Translations under genes and position numbers: made by a program
In this document: in pieces, positions 37,986-48,354 of the stretch
How the letters are laid out: every line of letters begins with the position of its first letter
Numbering within the stretch: position 1 is the first letter of the stretch
Source of the DNA: Chrysomallon squamiferum
Lineage: Eukaryota; Mollusca; Gastropoda; Neomphalida; Peltospiridae
Direction: 5' to 3'
NCBI GenBank assembly: GCA_012295275.1
Contig: CM022665.1
Span: 1-64,000 of the forward strand
DNA: 64,000 nucleotides
Notes under the pieces: model-generated
Seen by the model: only the letters and a program-made list of their open reading frames with translations
Database searches by the model: none
What the model was told of the DNA's origin: nothing

Positions 37986-38490
37986 ATAGGAAGAGCATGT
38001 AAAAAGTAAATTCACTTTTACCAAATGTTAGAAGAGTTAATGAGATGGGTGGTGTCGCATACCATGAAGCAGCGATTAAAAGTCAGGCTTAATTGATGTG
38101 GTGGACAAAAGAAGAATGTTATTTAGATGGCGTTCAGAGAATTGCGAGCGAAGGCGATATTTTGTAAGAAGAGTTGTTCACAGTAAAATGAACTTCCGAA
38201 TACAATGTATTGAACATGTTATTAAATTGTGTAAATTTGCCAGATGGAAGAATGACATCATGAAAGAAGGAAAGGGGAGAAGAAGTGCTGAACTTAATTC
38301 ATCATTGCATTGCATACCTACCAACTCCATCTGCAAGGAAACTGAAGAATCATCCATTGATATTCAATGATGTTTTCCAGGGAATAAATCAAATCATAAA
38401 ATCAAAACAAAACTATCAACATGTTTAACCTATAGTATTGTACATTTATCAGACACAGAGAGTATTTTAAATTTTACATTAACTTTTTAT
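37986..38490 (+). other. Unrecognised stretch with broken open frames
   Basis: A frame beginning at about 38043 reads MGGVAYHEAAIKSQA and later MWWTKEECYLDGVQRIA, with several stops; the fragments look protein-like but I cannot name a family. An overlapping 90-codon frame starting at 38098 is Arg/Lys-rich and also unrecognised. This may be the decayed body of the transposon whose terminus is proposed just upstream. Confidence 0.35.
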
Positions 38491-38519
38491 CTTATAGACA
38501 AGTCAGCAATGAGAAGTGA

Positions 38520-39850
38520 TGAGAGAGAACAGCTGAGAAATGATAAAACGGAACAGCTGAGAAGAGATGAGACAGAACAGCTGAGAAGTGATGAGACAGA
38601 ACAACTGAGAAGTGATGAGACAGAAAAGCGGAGAAGTGATGAGATAGAACAGTTGAGAACTGATGAGACAGAACAACTGAGAAGTGATGAGATAGAACAA
38701 CTGAGAAGTGATGAGACTGAACAACTGAGAAGTGATGAGACAGAACAACTGAGAAGTGATGAGACTGAACAACTGAGAAGTGATGAGATAGAACAGTTGA
38801 GAACTGATGAGACTGAACAACTGAGAAGTGATGAGATAGAACAACTGAGAAGTGATGAGACTGAACAACTGAGAAGTAATGAGACAGAACAGTTGAGAAG
38901 TGATGAGATAGAACAACTGAGAAGTGATGAGATAGAACAACTGAGAAGTGATGAGACAGAACAGTTGAGAAGTGATTAGACAGAACAACAGAGAAGTAAT
39001 GAGACAGAATATTTGAGAAGTGATGAGACAATACAGCTGAGAAGTGAAGAGACAGAACAACTGAGAAGTGATGAGACAGAACAACTGAGAAGTGACGAGA
39101 CAGAAAAGCGGAGAGGTGATGAGACAACAACTGAGAAGTGATGAGACAGAACAACTGAGAAGTGATGAGATAGAACAACTGAGAAGTGATGAGACAGAAC
39201 AGTTGAGAAGTGATTAGACAGAACAACAGAGAAGTAATGAGACAGAACATTTGAGAAGTGATGAGACAGAACAGCTGAGAAGTGAAGAGACAGAACAGTT
39301 GAGAAGTGATGAGACTGAACAACTGAGAAGTGATGAGACAGAACAACTGAGAAGTGATGAGACAGAACAACTGAGAAGTGATGAGACAGAACAACTGAGA
39401 AGTGATGAGACTGAACAACTGAGAAGTGATGAGACAGAACAACTGAGAAGTGATGAGATAGAACAACTGAGAAGTGATGAGACAGAACAACTGAGAAGTG
39501 ATGAGATAGAACAACTGAGAAGTGATGAGATAGAACAACTGAGAAGTGATGAGACAGAACAGTTGAGAAGTGATGAGACAGAACAGCTGAGAAGTGATTA
39601 GACAGAACAACAGAGAAGTAATGAGACAGAACAACTGAGAAGTGATGAGACAGAACAGCTGAGAAGTGATGAGACAGAACAACTGAGAAGTGATAAGACA
39701 ATACAGATGAGAAGTAATGAGAGAGAACAGTTGAGAAGAGATGAGACAGAAGAACTGACAAGTGATAAGACAGAACAGTGTAAAGTAATGAAACAGAACA
39801 ACTGAGAAGTGATGAGACACAAGAGTTGAGAAGTGATGAGACAGAACAGC
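38520..39850 (+). repeat. 24-bp coding minisatellite, about 55 units, (RSDETEQL)n
   Basis: Unit AGAAGTGATGAGACAGAACA plus ACTG. Because 24 is a multiple of three, all frames stay open; the minus strand reads SQLFCLIT over and over, giving a 469-codon antisense frame (38492-39901) that is an artefact. Variant units with GATTAG occur three times (TAG at 38977, 39215 and 39599), each with the same linked variants downstream, so a higher-order unit containing the stop has been duplicated. In the sense frame the product would be a highly charged, disordered, Glu/Asp/Arg-rich tract. Confidence 0.95.
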
Positions 39851-40281
39851 TGAGATATGATGAAACAGGACAGTGGAGAAGTTGTCGATTTGATAACGCA
39901 TTTACTCTAGAGAATCTGGCATATAATTATCAATTTAAATTGCGCGAATCCACCTGTGACAGGATTTCAGACAGTAGCGAAGGAACTGAATCCGAAGATG
40001 CGAGCACTGGTTACAGTCAGTCAGAAGCTGGAACTGTTGATAGAAATGAATCAGAACTGCTGAGTAGTGACATAACAGGATCACCTGTTTATGAAACAAG
40101 AGAAGTAATGCATGGAGACAGTTATGAGAATGAAGTAGAACAGGCGGGTTTCATGGAAACAGAATCAGAAATTGCTGATGATGAGAGAAATCAAACTGGA
40201 ATGACGAGAAATGATGAATTAGGGACAGAACATTTACACACTGTCAGACACAGGAGGGAGTGGGACAGATATGCGTCTTAG

Positions 40282-40460
40282 TTACAATTTCCTCTAACCT
40301 CAGCCTGGCCAAGTCGTCTTGCAGCTGCTGGATTCTACTTCACTGGGACTGGTGATCGCCTTGTCTGCTTCAGCTGTGGTCAGAGCTATGATCAGTGGAG
40401 AGCCGCAGATAACCCAATGGAAATTCACAGACAAACCTCTCCAAGCTGCAGATTTGTCCT
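40282..40460 (+). pseudogene. BIR domain within the IAP-like exon
   Basis: The translation contains FPLTSAWPSRLAAAGFYFTG, then RLVCFSCGQSYDQWRAADNP and MEIHRQTSPSCRF. Spacing C-x2-C-x16-H-x6-C matches the BIR zinc site exactly; the upstream Arg-Leu-Ala-x-x-Gly-Phe-Tyr-x-Thr-Gly and the DQWRAADNP segment are typical of the fold and the peptide-binding groove. All four zinc ligands are intact. It lies in the same frame as the acidic linker, separated from it only by one TAG (40276-40278). Confidence 0.92.
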
Positions 40461-40824
40461 GCGAGAGGAAGGAAATGAACCGATTAGGCTAAGTGATAAT
40501 GATGAGCAGACTGTACAAGCATTCCTGGGCAGATTAACTGTACCAGTATCGGAATCTTCTGCTATTCAAAGTGACACACTTCGTAATCGGAGCGAGTCTG
40601 AAAGTTCAGTTAGTGACAATGAACTGTTTGGAGTTTCTGAAACACCAAGAAATAACGTCGATAACATCGTTACCTCTGTTGGTCATGAAAATACTGTCGT
40701 ATCTAACTTAGTTTGACTGGTACTGTAGCATCAGCTACTAATACCAGCTGTATGCCTACATTTACTGGTAATATTTGTAGTATACCCTCATGCACTTTTT
40801 CATCTACATCTACTGTAGACCTGA

Positions 40825-40935
40825 GATAACCCAATGGAAATTCATGGACAAATCTCACCAAGCTGCAGATTTGTCCTGGGAGAGGAAGAAAGTGAACCGA
40901 TTAGGCTAAGTGATAATGATGAGCAGAGACTACAA
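40825..40935 (+). pseudogene. Partial second BIR, duplicated 3' half
   Basis: About 104 bp here repeat 40408-40511 at roughly 90% identity by eye. The frame reads DNPMEIHGQISPSCRFVLGE and then SEPIRLSDNDEQ. The offset is 417 bp, a multiple of three. Only the last His and Cys ligands are included, so it cannot fold as a BIR. It is either an internal duplication or the remnant of a complete second BIR, and it is in the frame that reaches the donor at 41005 except for the TAA near 40937. Confidence 0.85.
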
Positions 40936-41125
40936 TAATTAAATCTGAAGAAACGAGTGGTGAATTTACTGACGCAAAAAAATAGTACAAATAGCGCATC
41001 TGAAGGTATATTGTAGTTTTATTTCACTACATTTTATTAATTAATTTATTTATTGATCTTGTTATTACTGTTATTGTTATTACTATAGTTACATTATTGC
41101 TATATTTGTTCTTGTTCTCGTTGTT

Positions 41126-41335
41126 CTTTTTATTATTATTATTATTATTATTATTAATACCATTATTACGTTTTATTAATTTATTTTCTATTTTTATTTA
41201 TTTATTCATTCATTCATTCATTCATTCATTCATTCATTTATTCATTTATTATGTTGTAACTTGTTATGGTTGCTGTCATTGTTACTGGTGATGCTATCAT
41301 CATCATCATCATCATCATCATTATTATTATTATTA
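41126..41335. repeat. ATT, TTCA and CAT/ATT microsatellites in the IAP intron
   Basis: ATT triplets at about 41129-41155, nine or so ATTC tetranucleotides at 41205-41250 and ATC/ATT triplets at 41294-41335, all inside the intron between the BIR and RING exons. Confidence 0.9.
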
Positions 41336-41514
41336 CCTGATACACTTCGATAACAAAAAGGTAACGTAAGGAAGAACGAAAGGTACAACATTTTAATAAA
41401 TAGATAAAACATTTTGAAGAGTCAAAGTTACTTTTGTGATTGTGTCAAAGATTTTATACTTCAACGTATATAACTTTTTTATAACTAAAGAAGTATTTGA
41501 AAAATTGTGTTGCA

Positions 41515-41515
41515 A

Positions 41516-41583
<68 letters not shown>
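41515..41583. repeat. (GA)n microsatellite
   Basis: About 34 perfect GA dinucleotides, intronic, about 250 bp before the RING exon acceptor. Confidence 0.97.
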
Positions 41584-41586
<3 letters not shown>

Positions 41587-41832
41587 ACTCATAGAACTAA
41601 TTGTTTCAAACATATTGTGTAGCAAAGTACACACATTAATATTATTATTATTATTATTACTTTAAAACGAATTTTCTTGTTTCAAAGTTTATATCCTTCA
41701 AACTATACAAATTGTTTGATTTTAAAACTATATTGTTTATTTTATTAGTTTCAAAATATACGTAATATTTGACGTACAAAATTATCTTATTTTTATAACA
41801 TACTTTTTGATATTTAATACTTTCCTTCTCAG

Positions 41833-41999
41833 ATGACAATGAAGAACTCATCTGCAAAGTTTGTCTTGAAAACAGTGTCAGAATAGTTTTCCTACCCTGC
41901 GGTCATCTTTGTTGCTGTGAAGATTGTACGCCCAGACTGCAAAGATGTCCAATTTGTAGAGAGATAATCCTAGCCACTGTGCGAGCTTTCTTGTGTTAA
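41833..41999 (+). CDS. Terminal RING exon of IAP (BIRC)-like protein
   Basis: Acceptor TTCCTTCTCAG precedes a phase-1 exon ending in TAA (41997-41999). The translation reads [39 protein letters not shown] and [16 protein letters not shown]. All eight ligands of the C3HC4 RING are present with IAP spacing (C-x2-C-x11-C-x-H-x3-C-x2-C-x6-C-x2-C), and the VRAFLC end matches the short conserved IAP C-terminus needed for RING dimerisation in this family. The RING would act as an E3 ubiquitin ligase module. This exon is intact, but its upstream partner exon (38498-41005) is broken, so the gene as a whole is probably dead unless the exon is spliced to something else. Confidence 0.88.
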
Positions 42000-42350
42000 T
42001 CTTTTTCTGCACATTTTTATTATAAAATGTTTTAAAGATGATGTGATGAACTTTGATTCACCGGAGAAAGTTGTAACAAACAGTATTAATAGATTTGTTT
42101 GAGTTTCGCACTAACAATTTGAGAAATATGATTTGTGACTGTTACCCTAGATAATGTGTCTGAGCTATTTGTTTATGACTGTTTTATAATGTACATGAAT
42201 ACTAAGTGTGTGTAGTACAGTGATTTAGTTTATGAACCAAATACGCAAACAGTGTAAACAATGTCGAAAACCCAAAGTTAAAAATATATAACCCCAAAGT
42301 AAGTACATTGGAGTACGCATTATGGCCTTCACATTATTAGAAAACTATGA
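42000..42350 (+). other. 3' flank (probable UTR) of the plus-strand RING exon
   Basis: Partner of 33490-33866 on the opposite strand, with the same ordered words (TTTCGCACTAACAATTT, GACTGTTTTATAATGTAC, TCACATTATTAGAAAACTA). Similarity fades after about 42350. Confidence 0.75.
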
Positions 42351-44244
42351 ATTTGCTTTTTTAAATACTTGGGGAAATGTTGCGATTCCATAAAATTAAC
42401 AATTTTTTTACCTTCATTATTATTTTTTTTAATATTTAAATAAACAAAACAACAACAACAACAACAACAAAAAGTAAAAAAATAAATAAAATAAATAACA
42501 TTGATTAATTATCTGGAATTTCAACATTAATATTATCTGGTATATAAAGTATAAACGAATAAACCAGTGGCATTACGGATTATGACAATTAATTCATTGT
42601 TTCTGCCCATTTATATTATAAAATGTTTTTGATTATTATTATTATTATTTTTATATGACGATGTGATGAATTTTTATTTACTACTACTATTACTATCAGT
42701 ATGTCTGTGACAGTTAACAGAAATAGACAATTTATATATTCCGTTACTGTCACAAGGAGAAAGTTTGTATATTAAGTTATAAACATAAACAAAGACTGGT
42801 TAAAACCTGCCAGTGTCACAAATAACAGAAACAGTACAATTTATAATCCAATCTGACAAGGAGTTTAATATGTAATAAACATGGCAGATAAATTATTATA
42901 GCACAAAAAATAATAGCAATTAAACATATAACAAAGAAATATCCACTTGGAATTCTGTCGTGTACACAAAGGTTGTTCACTTTACAACATGGTGGAAGCT
43001 TGAAGAAAATTAGCTGCAGTATTTTATATTTTGTTTTTAAATATTTTGATATAAATACGGTGGAAACAAATTAATACAGGACATGTTATAGGAGAGAATA
43101 ACCTGGATCTACGCCAGCAAATAAGAAGGAGGGACGGAAGAAGAAAGAAAACAATAAACAGTGGATAGAAACGAAAGAAAAAATGGCATCATCTTCTCCC
43201 ACTAGTGCGTCCGATACACAGTCACACATTTTATTTAGCACAGTATTCACTCGCTTGCCTGAATACAGAAATACCAATTTCAGCCTATGTTTCAAAAGCT
43301 AATTCCATCATGGACCAACCAGATATTTCAGAAATTGAATGAAATATCAAATACACTTCTTGCCATTTTGGAGAAGAGATGGTATTGAGAAATGATTACA
43401 AATTACTGAAACCAGTGTCAGTGATTTTAAAATCCAACTGCATGAAAGTAATAAGAAAATCTGAGAAAAATCTATAAATTTTGTAAACACTAGTTTTGAA
43501 GAAGCCCGTACGGAAAGAAATAATATCTTAGTTGCTCAGGTTGAATATTATAAAATGTAAAACATAACAGAATTTTTAGTATTTATAAATTAAGAAGAAT
43601 CTTTATTAAATATAATTTACTTTTTGAACACTGGCATTTAATTTTTCCATTGCTATTAATATTAATGAAATATATAAGTTGGTTTATTGATTGTTACTGT
43701 AGCTAGCTCTTTCTGATATTAGTATTTCCACAAAAAAAAAGTAATTTGGTAAAATGAGACGTACAGTTTGGTTTTACCATTTTGTTAAAAATGTCTGAAC
43801 ATTTTTGGTTTTAGGATGTTGCATGGAAACTGAATACCTTGTCTGAATAACATCATCTTTACCAAAACACCCAAACTTAGATTACTGTGAGTATCTTGAT
43901 TTTTTATCTGTTTTTATAAAAATCTTATAAATCTTATTGTTTCTTTATTTTTAACAAACACACACACACACACACACACAGATGATGTAAATATCAGCTT
44001 TATCCTGTGAAGGTTAGAATGCTGAATTGAAGCAAGGCTCTCCCAAAATATTTCTTTTATCCTGCAATCCTAAATAATACCAAAATTAATTTCATTTCTC
44101 AAATCACCAATACGAGACTAGTAAATTCACACAATTAAATGCAAAAGAAGTAAATTTGAATAATATATATGTAAATAGCAAGCAATTTATCAAAGTGCAG
44201 AGTTCTGTCCCATTAACCAATATGTTTGGTCAGTACCCCAAATA

Positions 44245-44278
<34 letters not shown>

Positions 44279-45010
44279 AATTAATAAATGGTCCATGTTC
44301 AAAATGTCCTAACATTTGTAAAACATTCCACATAGACTACGAAAATAAAGTAAAAAGGTAGAATTAAACAGCTTGTTAATATTTTTATTTTGAGCTCTCT
44401 CTATGGTAACCAGATCAGATGTATAACACAGGGAGCATTTGACAGACTTCATTACCTGTTAACACTGTAAGCAGACAAAGATAATCTCTGTTTATCCATC
44501 AGCAGAGTCACTCTCTCTCTCTCTTCAGTTCTAACTGGTCATCTTCACCATTGAATCTTTCATCTCTGATAAATATCTAATTACAACTGTTCAGATTATT
44601 CTCAGTCTAAAGCTTTTTCACTTTAGATGAACATTTGTGTTAAAATTGTAAATAATTTTGTCATAATATGTTTGTGGCTAGGTTGTTACAAAATGTGAAA
44701 TATTTGGTGATGCAGGAGAATTTCATTTATTGAATTATACTTGTTATTTTGTGTAAGAATTTATTAAATAGGTGATCATTGATCTGAAGTGACTTTGTAG
44801 GAACAGAAAAGTTAAATAAAAAAATGTAATATTATCTCATTAAGTCTTTTTCTCTTGCTGTCTCAGTCTATATCTTGTCTTTCTGTCATTCTGTCTCTCT
44901 CTCTCTATCTATCTATCTTTGTTTCTCACTGTCTTCTTATGATCATTAGATCAATTTTATATTCCCAGTTAACAAATGAAGAATTTTTATTATAAAATTT
45001 TCTTTGTTTC
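42351..45010. other. AT-rich DNA with CA microsatellites, no gene recognised
   Basis: Holds an AAC tract (42450-42472), CA tracts at 43961-43980 and 44245-44278, and a C-run and TC-rich stretch near 44510-44525 and 44895-44920. A region at 43080-43600 has short open frames with stops but no family I recognise. Confidence 0.5.
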
Positions 45011-45012
45011 AG

Positions 45013-45182
45013 ACAGAAATCTGACGGCAAATCCATTGAACTGTAACTGTCATCTGAGTGGTAGATATGTCATAACCAGAATGCCCACATCATGCCCCCC
45101 CCCCCTCAGTCTGGAAAACACACCCATTCAGCTGAAACAGAAAGATTTTGTTTGTGAAAAGAAAAGCATAAAATTATTTTGA
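45013..45182 (+). pseudogene. LRR C-terminal cap exon, resembling Slit LRR domain 3
   Basis: Follows an acceptor (TTTGTTTCAG at 45003-45012). Reads RNLTANPLNCNCHLSG, then TPIQLKQKDFVCEKK. NP-x-NCNCHL opens the cysteine-capped LRRCT, and the IPIQ...DF.C-like close resembles Slit domain 3. The middle, where a Trp-x-x-x-Trp-Leu segment and an internal Cys-rich loop are expected, is shortened and includes a C-run, so it is probably damaged. There is no clear donor before the TGA at 45180. It is on the plus strand, whereas the other Slit exons nearby are on the minus strand. Another LRR protein is possible. Confidence 0.6.
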
Positions 45183-45700
45183 ATTTCCGTCATTTCTTTT
45201 GTAAAAAGAATGTTATTTGTTATTTTTTATTAGCTATAAATATCAATTTAACTAAAAGAAAAAGAAAACATTTGTTTTGCTATTCATTATAATATAAATT
45301 GTCACCTAGAACTTTATATCACATTTATATGAAATAATTTCCGGGATGTTAATGATAATCATGTAGAAGTGATTGACAATGGGGCATTCTGAGGAGCAGA
45401 CAAAATAACTGACCAGAAAGTGTTTTCTAGCAGTTTATTTTGTTTTTATTGGAGGATAATTCACTTCCTAAAATAAGGGGTCTGTGCTTTTAATATAAAC
45501 AGTATAAACAGTTATAGTTTCCTTAACTATAAAACATTACCTTAATCTTTATTTATCTTCTGAGATGACAATTTATATTATAATGAATAGCAAAACAAAT
45601 GTTTTCTAATATAGACACATAGGCAGACATAGTGAGAGAAAGACAGCGTGAAAAATATAAGACAGACAGAAACATGATATACACAGAAAGAAGAGAATCA
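45183..45700. other. AT-rich DNA, nothing recognised
   Basis: No exon, RNA gene or transposon terminus is visible between the LRRCT relic and the GA microsatellite. Confidence 0.5.
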
Positions 45701-45701
45701 G

Positions 45702-45777
<76 letters not shown>
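45701..45777. repeat. (TA)n(GA)n microsatellite
   Basis: A short TA run passes into about 30 GA dinucleotides. Confidence 0.97.
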
Positions 45778-45780
<3 letters not shown>

Positions 45781-46277
45781 CAGTAAAATAAGGTGGGAAC
45801 ATTCTTACACTTCTTTGCACATTTAAATACAAAGTGAGAAAACACAGAAACATTTTAACAATATTTACAATGCAGCTGCAAAGACCTGAAACTTCACACA
45901 GTCAGAGTTCAAAGCAATTAGTGAGAGGTCAAATTAGGCAATTAGGCAACCATTTTGACAGTCAACATTCCGAGCTATGGTGAGTCAACTTAGCTGGGAG
46001 GAAAATGCAAAGGAAAGCAAGAACTGCCATTATCTGTACATGCCAGCTGTTAAATGTAGATCAACAAGGTATAGTGCAGAGCCAAACATATAACAGTGTT
46101 AAAGAAAAGAGTTGGTTATTTAATGAGAAAACAAACAGAAGTGTTAATGACACTTTGAAGAAAGTTAAACAATAGATATGTTAAAACTCTTGTTGTATGG
46201 CTCAAGTAAATACTTTGAGAGGATTTTTTTTGATTTTTTAAATGCAGATATATCTTAAAACACTGTAAGTTACCCAG

Positions 46278-46296
46278 TGTAATGTGTGTGTGTGTG

Positions 46297-46350
<54 letters not shown>
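46278..46350. repeat. (TG)n/(CA)n microsatellite forming an inverted repeat
   Basis: TG repeats at 46285-46297 are followed directly by about 24 CA repeats, so the strand can fold back on itself. This tract borders the 233-bp tandem duplication. Confidence 0.93.
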
Positions 46351-46542
46351 GTTTACTTGATGATCAGGTTTCTTATGGTAACAGAAATTTAACTTTATGT
46401 GTTTGTGAATTTTTTTTTATATTTAACAAAAACAAGAATAAAATAAAATAAAAATAGTAATTACAGTTTAGTGCACCATTCAGTATGGATAAACACAAAC
46501 AAAAACATAGAGACATATATATAAAATTACAGAATCATGTGT

Positions 46543-46583
<41 letters not shown>

Positions 46584-46775
46584 GTTTACTTGATGATCAG
46601 GTTTCTTATGGTAACAGAAATTTAACTTTATGTGTTTGTGAATTTTTTTTTATATTTAACAAAAACAAGAATAAAATAAAATAAAAATAGTAATTACAGT
46701 TTAGTGCACCATTCAGTATGGATAAACACAAACAAAAACATAGAGACATATATATAAAATTACAGAATCATGTGT

Positions 46776-46808
<33 letters not shown>

Positions 46809-46811
46809 AAA
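46346..46811. repeat. Perfect or near-perfect 233-bp tandem duplication
   Basis: The word GTTTACTTGATGATCAGG starts at 46351 and again at 46584, and the sequence between, through CAGTATGGATAAACAC and AATCATGTGTGCAC into a CA run, is repeated without visible differences. It is either very recent or an assembly duplication anchored in the CA runs. Confidence 0.93.
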
Positions 46812-46835
46812 AATAAAGTATAAAAGAAGTAATAA

Positions 46836-47110
46836 ATACCTTGATTTACTCAAATAAGAAACACCCTGATTTATTAAAGCATATAAACACCCTGATTTAC
46901 TAAAAACATGAAACACCCTAATTTACTAGAAACTGACTGATATACTAAAAACAAGAAACACCCCTTTGTACTAAAAACAGGAAACACCCTGATGTACTAA
47001 AAACAAGAAACACTGTGATTTACTAAAAGCAGAAACATCCCGATAAACTAAAAACTAGAAACTCCGATATACTAAAACAAGAAACACCCTAATGTACTAT
47101 ATAAAATAAA
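46836..47110. repeat. Minisatellite, unit about 29 bp
   Basis: About nine imperfect copies of a unit resembling GAAACACCCTGATTTACTAA plus AAACAA. Confidence 0.88.
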
Positions 47111-47237
47111 ATCAAGTAATGCCCTCATTTACTAAACTAACAACATAAAACAAACAAGAATCCTATGATTTAATTAATTGTGGAGATAAACAGTTCTGGG
47201 AACATGGGAAGTTCTTTTGGAATGCTTTTTACCTCAC

Positions 47238-47333
47238 CTGGAACAGTCGACAGTTGTTCCCAGACTCATTTCTTGGGACATTCTCTGTCTATCATACAAT
47301 TCCCAGCATGCTTAGTTCTGTGAGACTCAGCAC
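47238..47333 (-). pseudogene. Slit relic: exon starting LRR domain 3 (linker and LRRNT)
   Basis: The minus-strand exon between acceptor GTAACAG and donor CAG|GTGAGG reads GAESHRTKHAGNCMIDRECP then KK and a stop; after a one-base shift it continues LGTTVDCSR. This matches the Slit segment that opens domain 3 (a Gly-x-Glu-x-x-Arg-x-Lys linker, Cys, Cys-Pro, then G-T-T-V-D-C-S). The first codon is completed by the G left over from the upstream LRRCT exon, so the original intron phase is preserved. The frameshift inside the LRRNT shows inactivation. Slit is a secreted Robo ligand in axon guidance. Confidence 0.85.
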
Positions 47334-47399
47334 CTGTTACACAAAACAAAAACAATAACTTATGATTAATATCTGTATTGGACAAATAGTTATAGTAAA

Positions 47400-48180
47400 A
47401 AATAAGAGGAATGGATGTAAAGGTGGGTTTTTTTAAATTCCCCCCCCCCTTTTGTAGCAGCACATTGTTAATAAAAAAGAAATAATGGAACAAAAAAAAA
47501 AAAAAAAAAATATTTGAATATTAAAAATAAAATGTAAAAGTATTGTTTTATATATTAACAAAGAGATATTTTTTCATAATCTGTTTTTTTTTAAAGAACA
47601 AAATCTGTTTTCTCTGTATTGTTTAAAATAATAAAATATGAACTGTATACTATAAAAATGGAAACTATAAAAATTAAGCCTGTATCCTACATGCACTGTA
47701 TCTAAATAATGAAATAAATAATATATAAAATAAAGCCTAAGCTTCAAATCAAGCTCATAAAAGAGGAACAAATGAAAATAAAAGGAACAAAAATGATTAA
47801 AACTAAAAGAAAAGAAAATAAAATCTTTAATTTCGTATCAAATTTGCTCAAAGACAGCAATTAAAATGAAAAAGAAAGAAACAAATACATTTTTTTTTAA
47901 ATATATAAAAAAGAAGCAAAAAAGAAAAACAAGAATGAAATCATTAATGAAATAAATTTACAGGTTCTGATGAGAAAACCTAGTAGGGAAGGGATGTCAT
48001 AAAGAATAGAAAAAAATTAATACTAGAACAAAATCATTAATTAAATAAACTTGCAGACCATAATCAGAAAACCCAGGCAAGGGATTTCATACATGTTAAT
48101 TACTTAACTGAAAATAGAACAAAAAACAAAAAACTGAAGTAAAAACTGAACAGAAAAAGGAAAGGATAAATCATGTATAA
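47400..48180. other. Slit relic intron, A-rich
   Basis: Poly-A and AT-rich sequence; two related short blocks (47960-48000 and 48048-48090) share AAACTTGCAG/AAATTTACAG-like and GAAAACCYAG words, suggesting a small internal duplication. No exon seen. Confidence 0.5.
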
Positions 48181-48189
48181 GATAGACAC

Positions 48190-48354
48190 CTTTACATCTG
48201 AACTTTGCAATTCGCACATGACCTGTCTTCTTGCGATGCATCCTGCAAGGACTCTTGCACCGGGCACCACTCATCTCTATGGGGGAGGGTGTAAAGATAC
48301 TCTGACAGCCAGTACAGGTTACAGTCACAGATAAACAGATTGCGAGCACGAGAT
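48190..48354 (-). pseudogene. Slit relic: LRR C-terminal cap exon of domain 2
   Basis: The minus-strand exon between GTTACAG and AAAG|GTGTC reads RNLFICDCNLYWLSEYL in one frame and PIEMSGARCKSPCRMHRKK plus TGHVRIAKFRC in the next. Together they reproduce the Slit domain-2 LRRCT (NP-F-I-C-D-C..W-L..Y-L, then N-P-I-E-x-S-G-A-R-C, then K-F-R-C). The frame switch falls in a C run near 48285, where the 165-bp exon appears to be one base too long. The exon-end phase (K-G) fits the next exon at 47238-47333. Confidence 0.9.

Larger units (their letters stand above)
38498..41005 (+). pseudogene. IAP-like first coding exon: octapeptide array, acidic linker, BIR domain (inactivated)
   Basis: The exon follows an acceptor (CTTATAG at 38491-38497) in phase 1 and ends at a donor (GAAG|GTATAT, 41005/41006), also phase 1, so it joins in frame to the RING exon at 41833. 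Order: (RSDETEQL)n array, a Ser/Glu-rich linker (for example TVDRNESELLSSDITGS), a BIR domain, an acidic tail, and a second partial BIR. BIR-RING proteins of this class bind caspases or signalling partners and ubiquitinate targets in the cytosol. Lesions seen: TAG at 38977-38979, a 2-nt deletion at about 39124, TAG at 39599-39601, a further indel near 39780, TAG at 40276-40278 just before the BIR, a frameshift at about 40710, and TAA near 40937. These are substitutions and small indels rather than homopolymer slips, so decay is more likely than sequencing error. Confidence 0.85.

Noticed and set aside
38098-38370. 90-codon plus-strand frame upstream of the IAP exon as its N-terminus
   Set aside because: It ends in a stop before the acceptor at 38497, has no donor in phase 1, and lies next to a transposon-like terminus, so it is more likely transposon debris.
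34046-38490. A BIR exon on the minus strand upstream of the lone RING exon
   Set aside because: I searched for C-x2-C-x16-H-x6-C on the minus strand in this stretch and found none; only a LINE relic and AT-rich DNA are there.
38492-39901. A 469-codon minus-strand open frame (SQLFCLIT repeats) and its 193- and 261-codon relatives
   Set aside because: It is the antisense of the 24-bp minisatellite. A unit length divisible by three keeps all frames open. The sense strand is supported by an acceptor, phase and downstream BIR homology.
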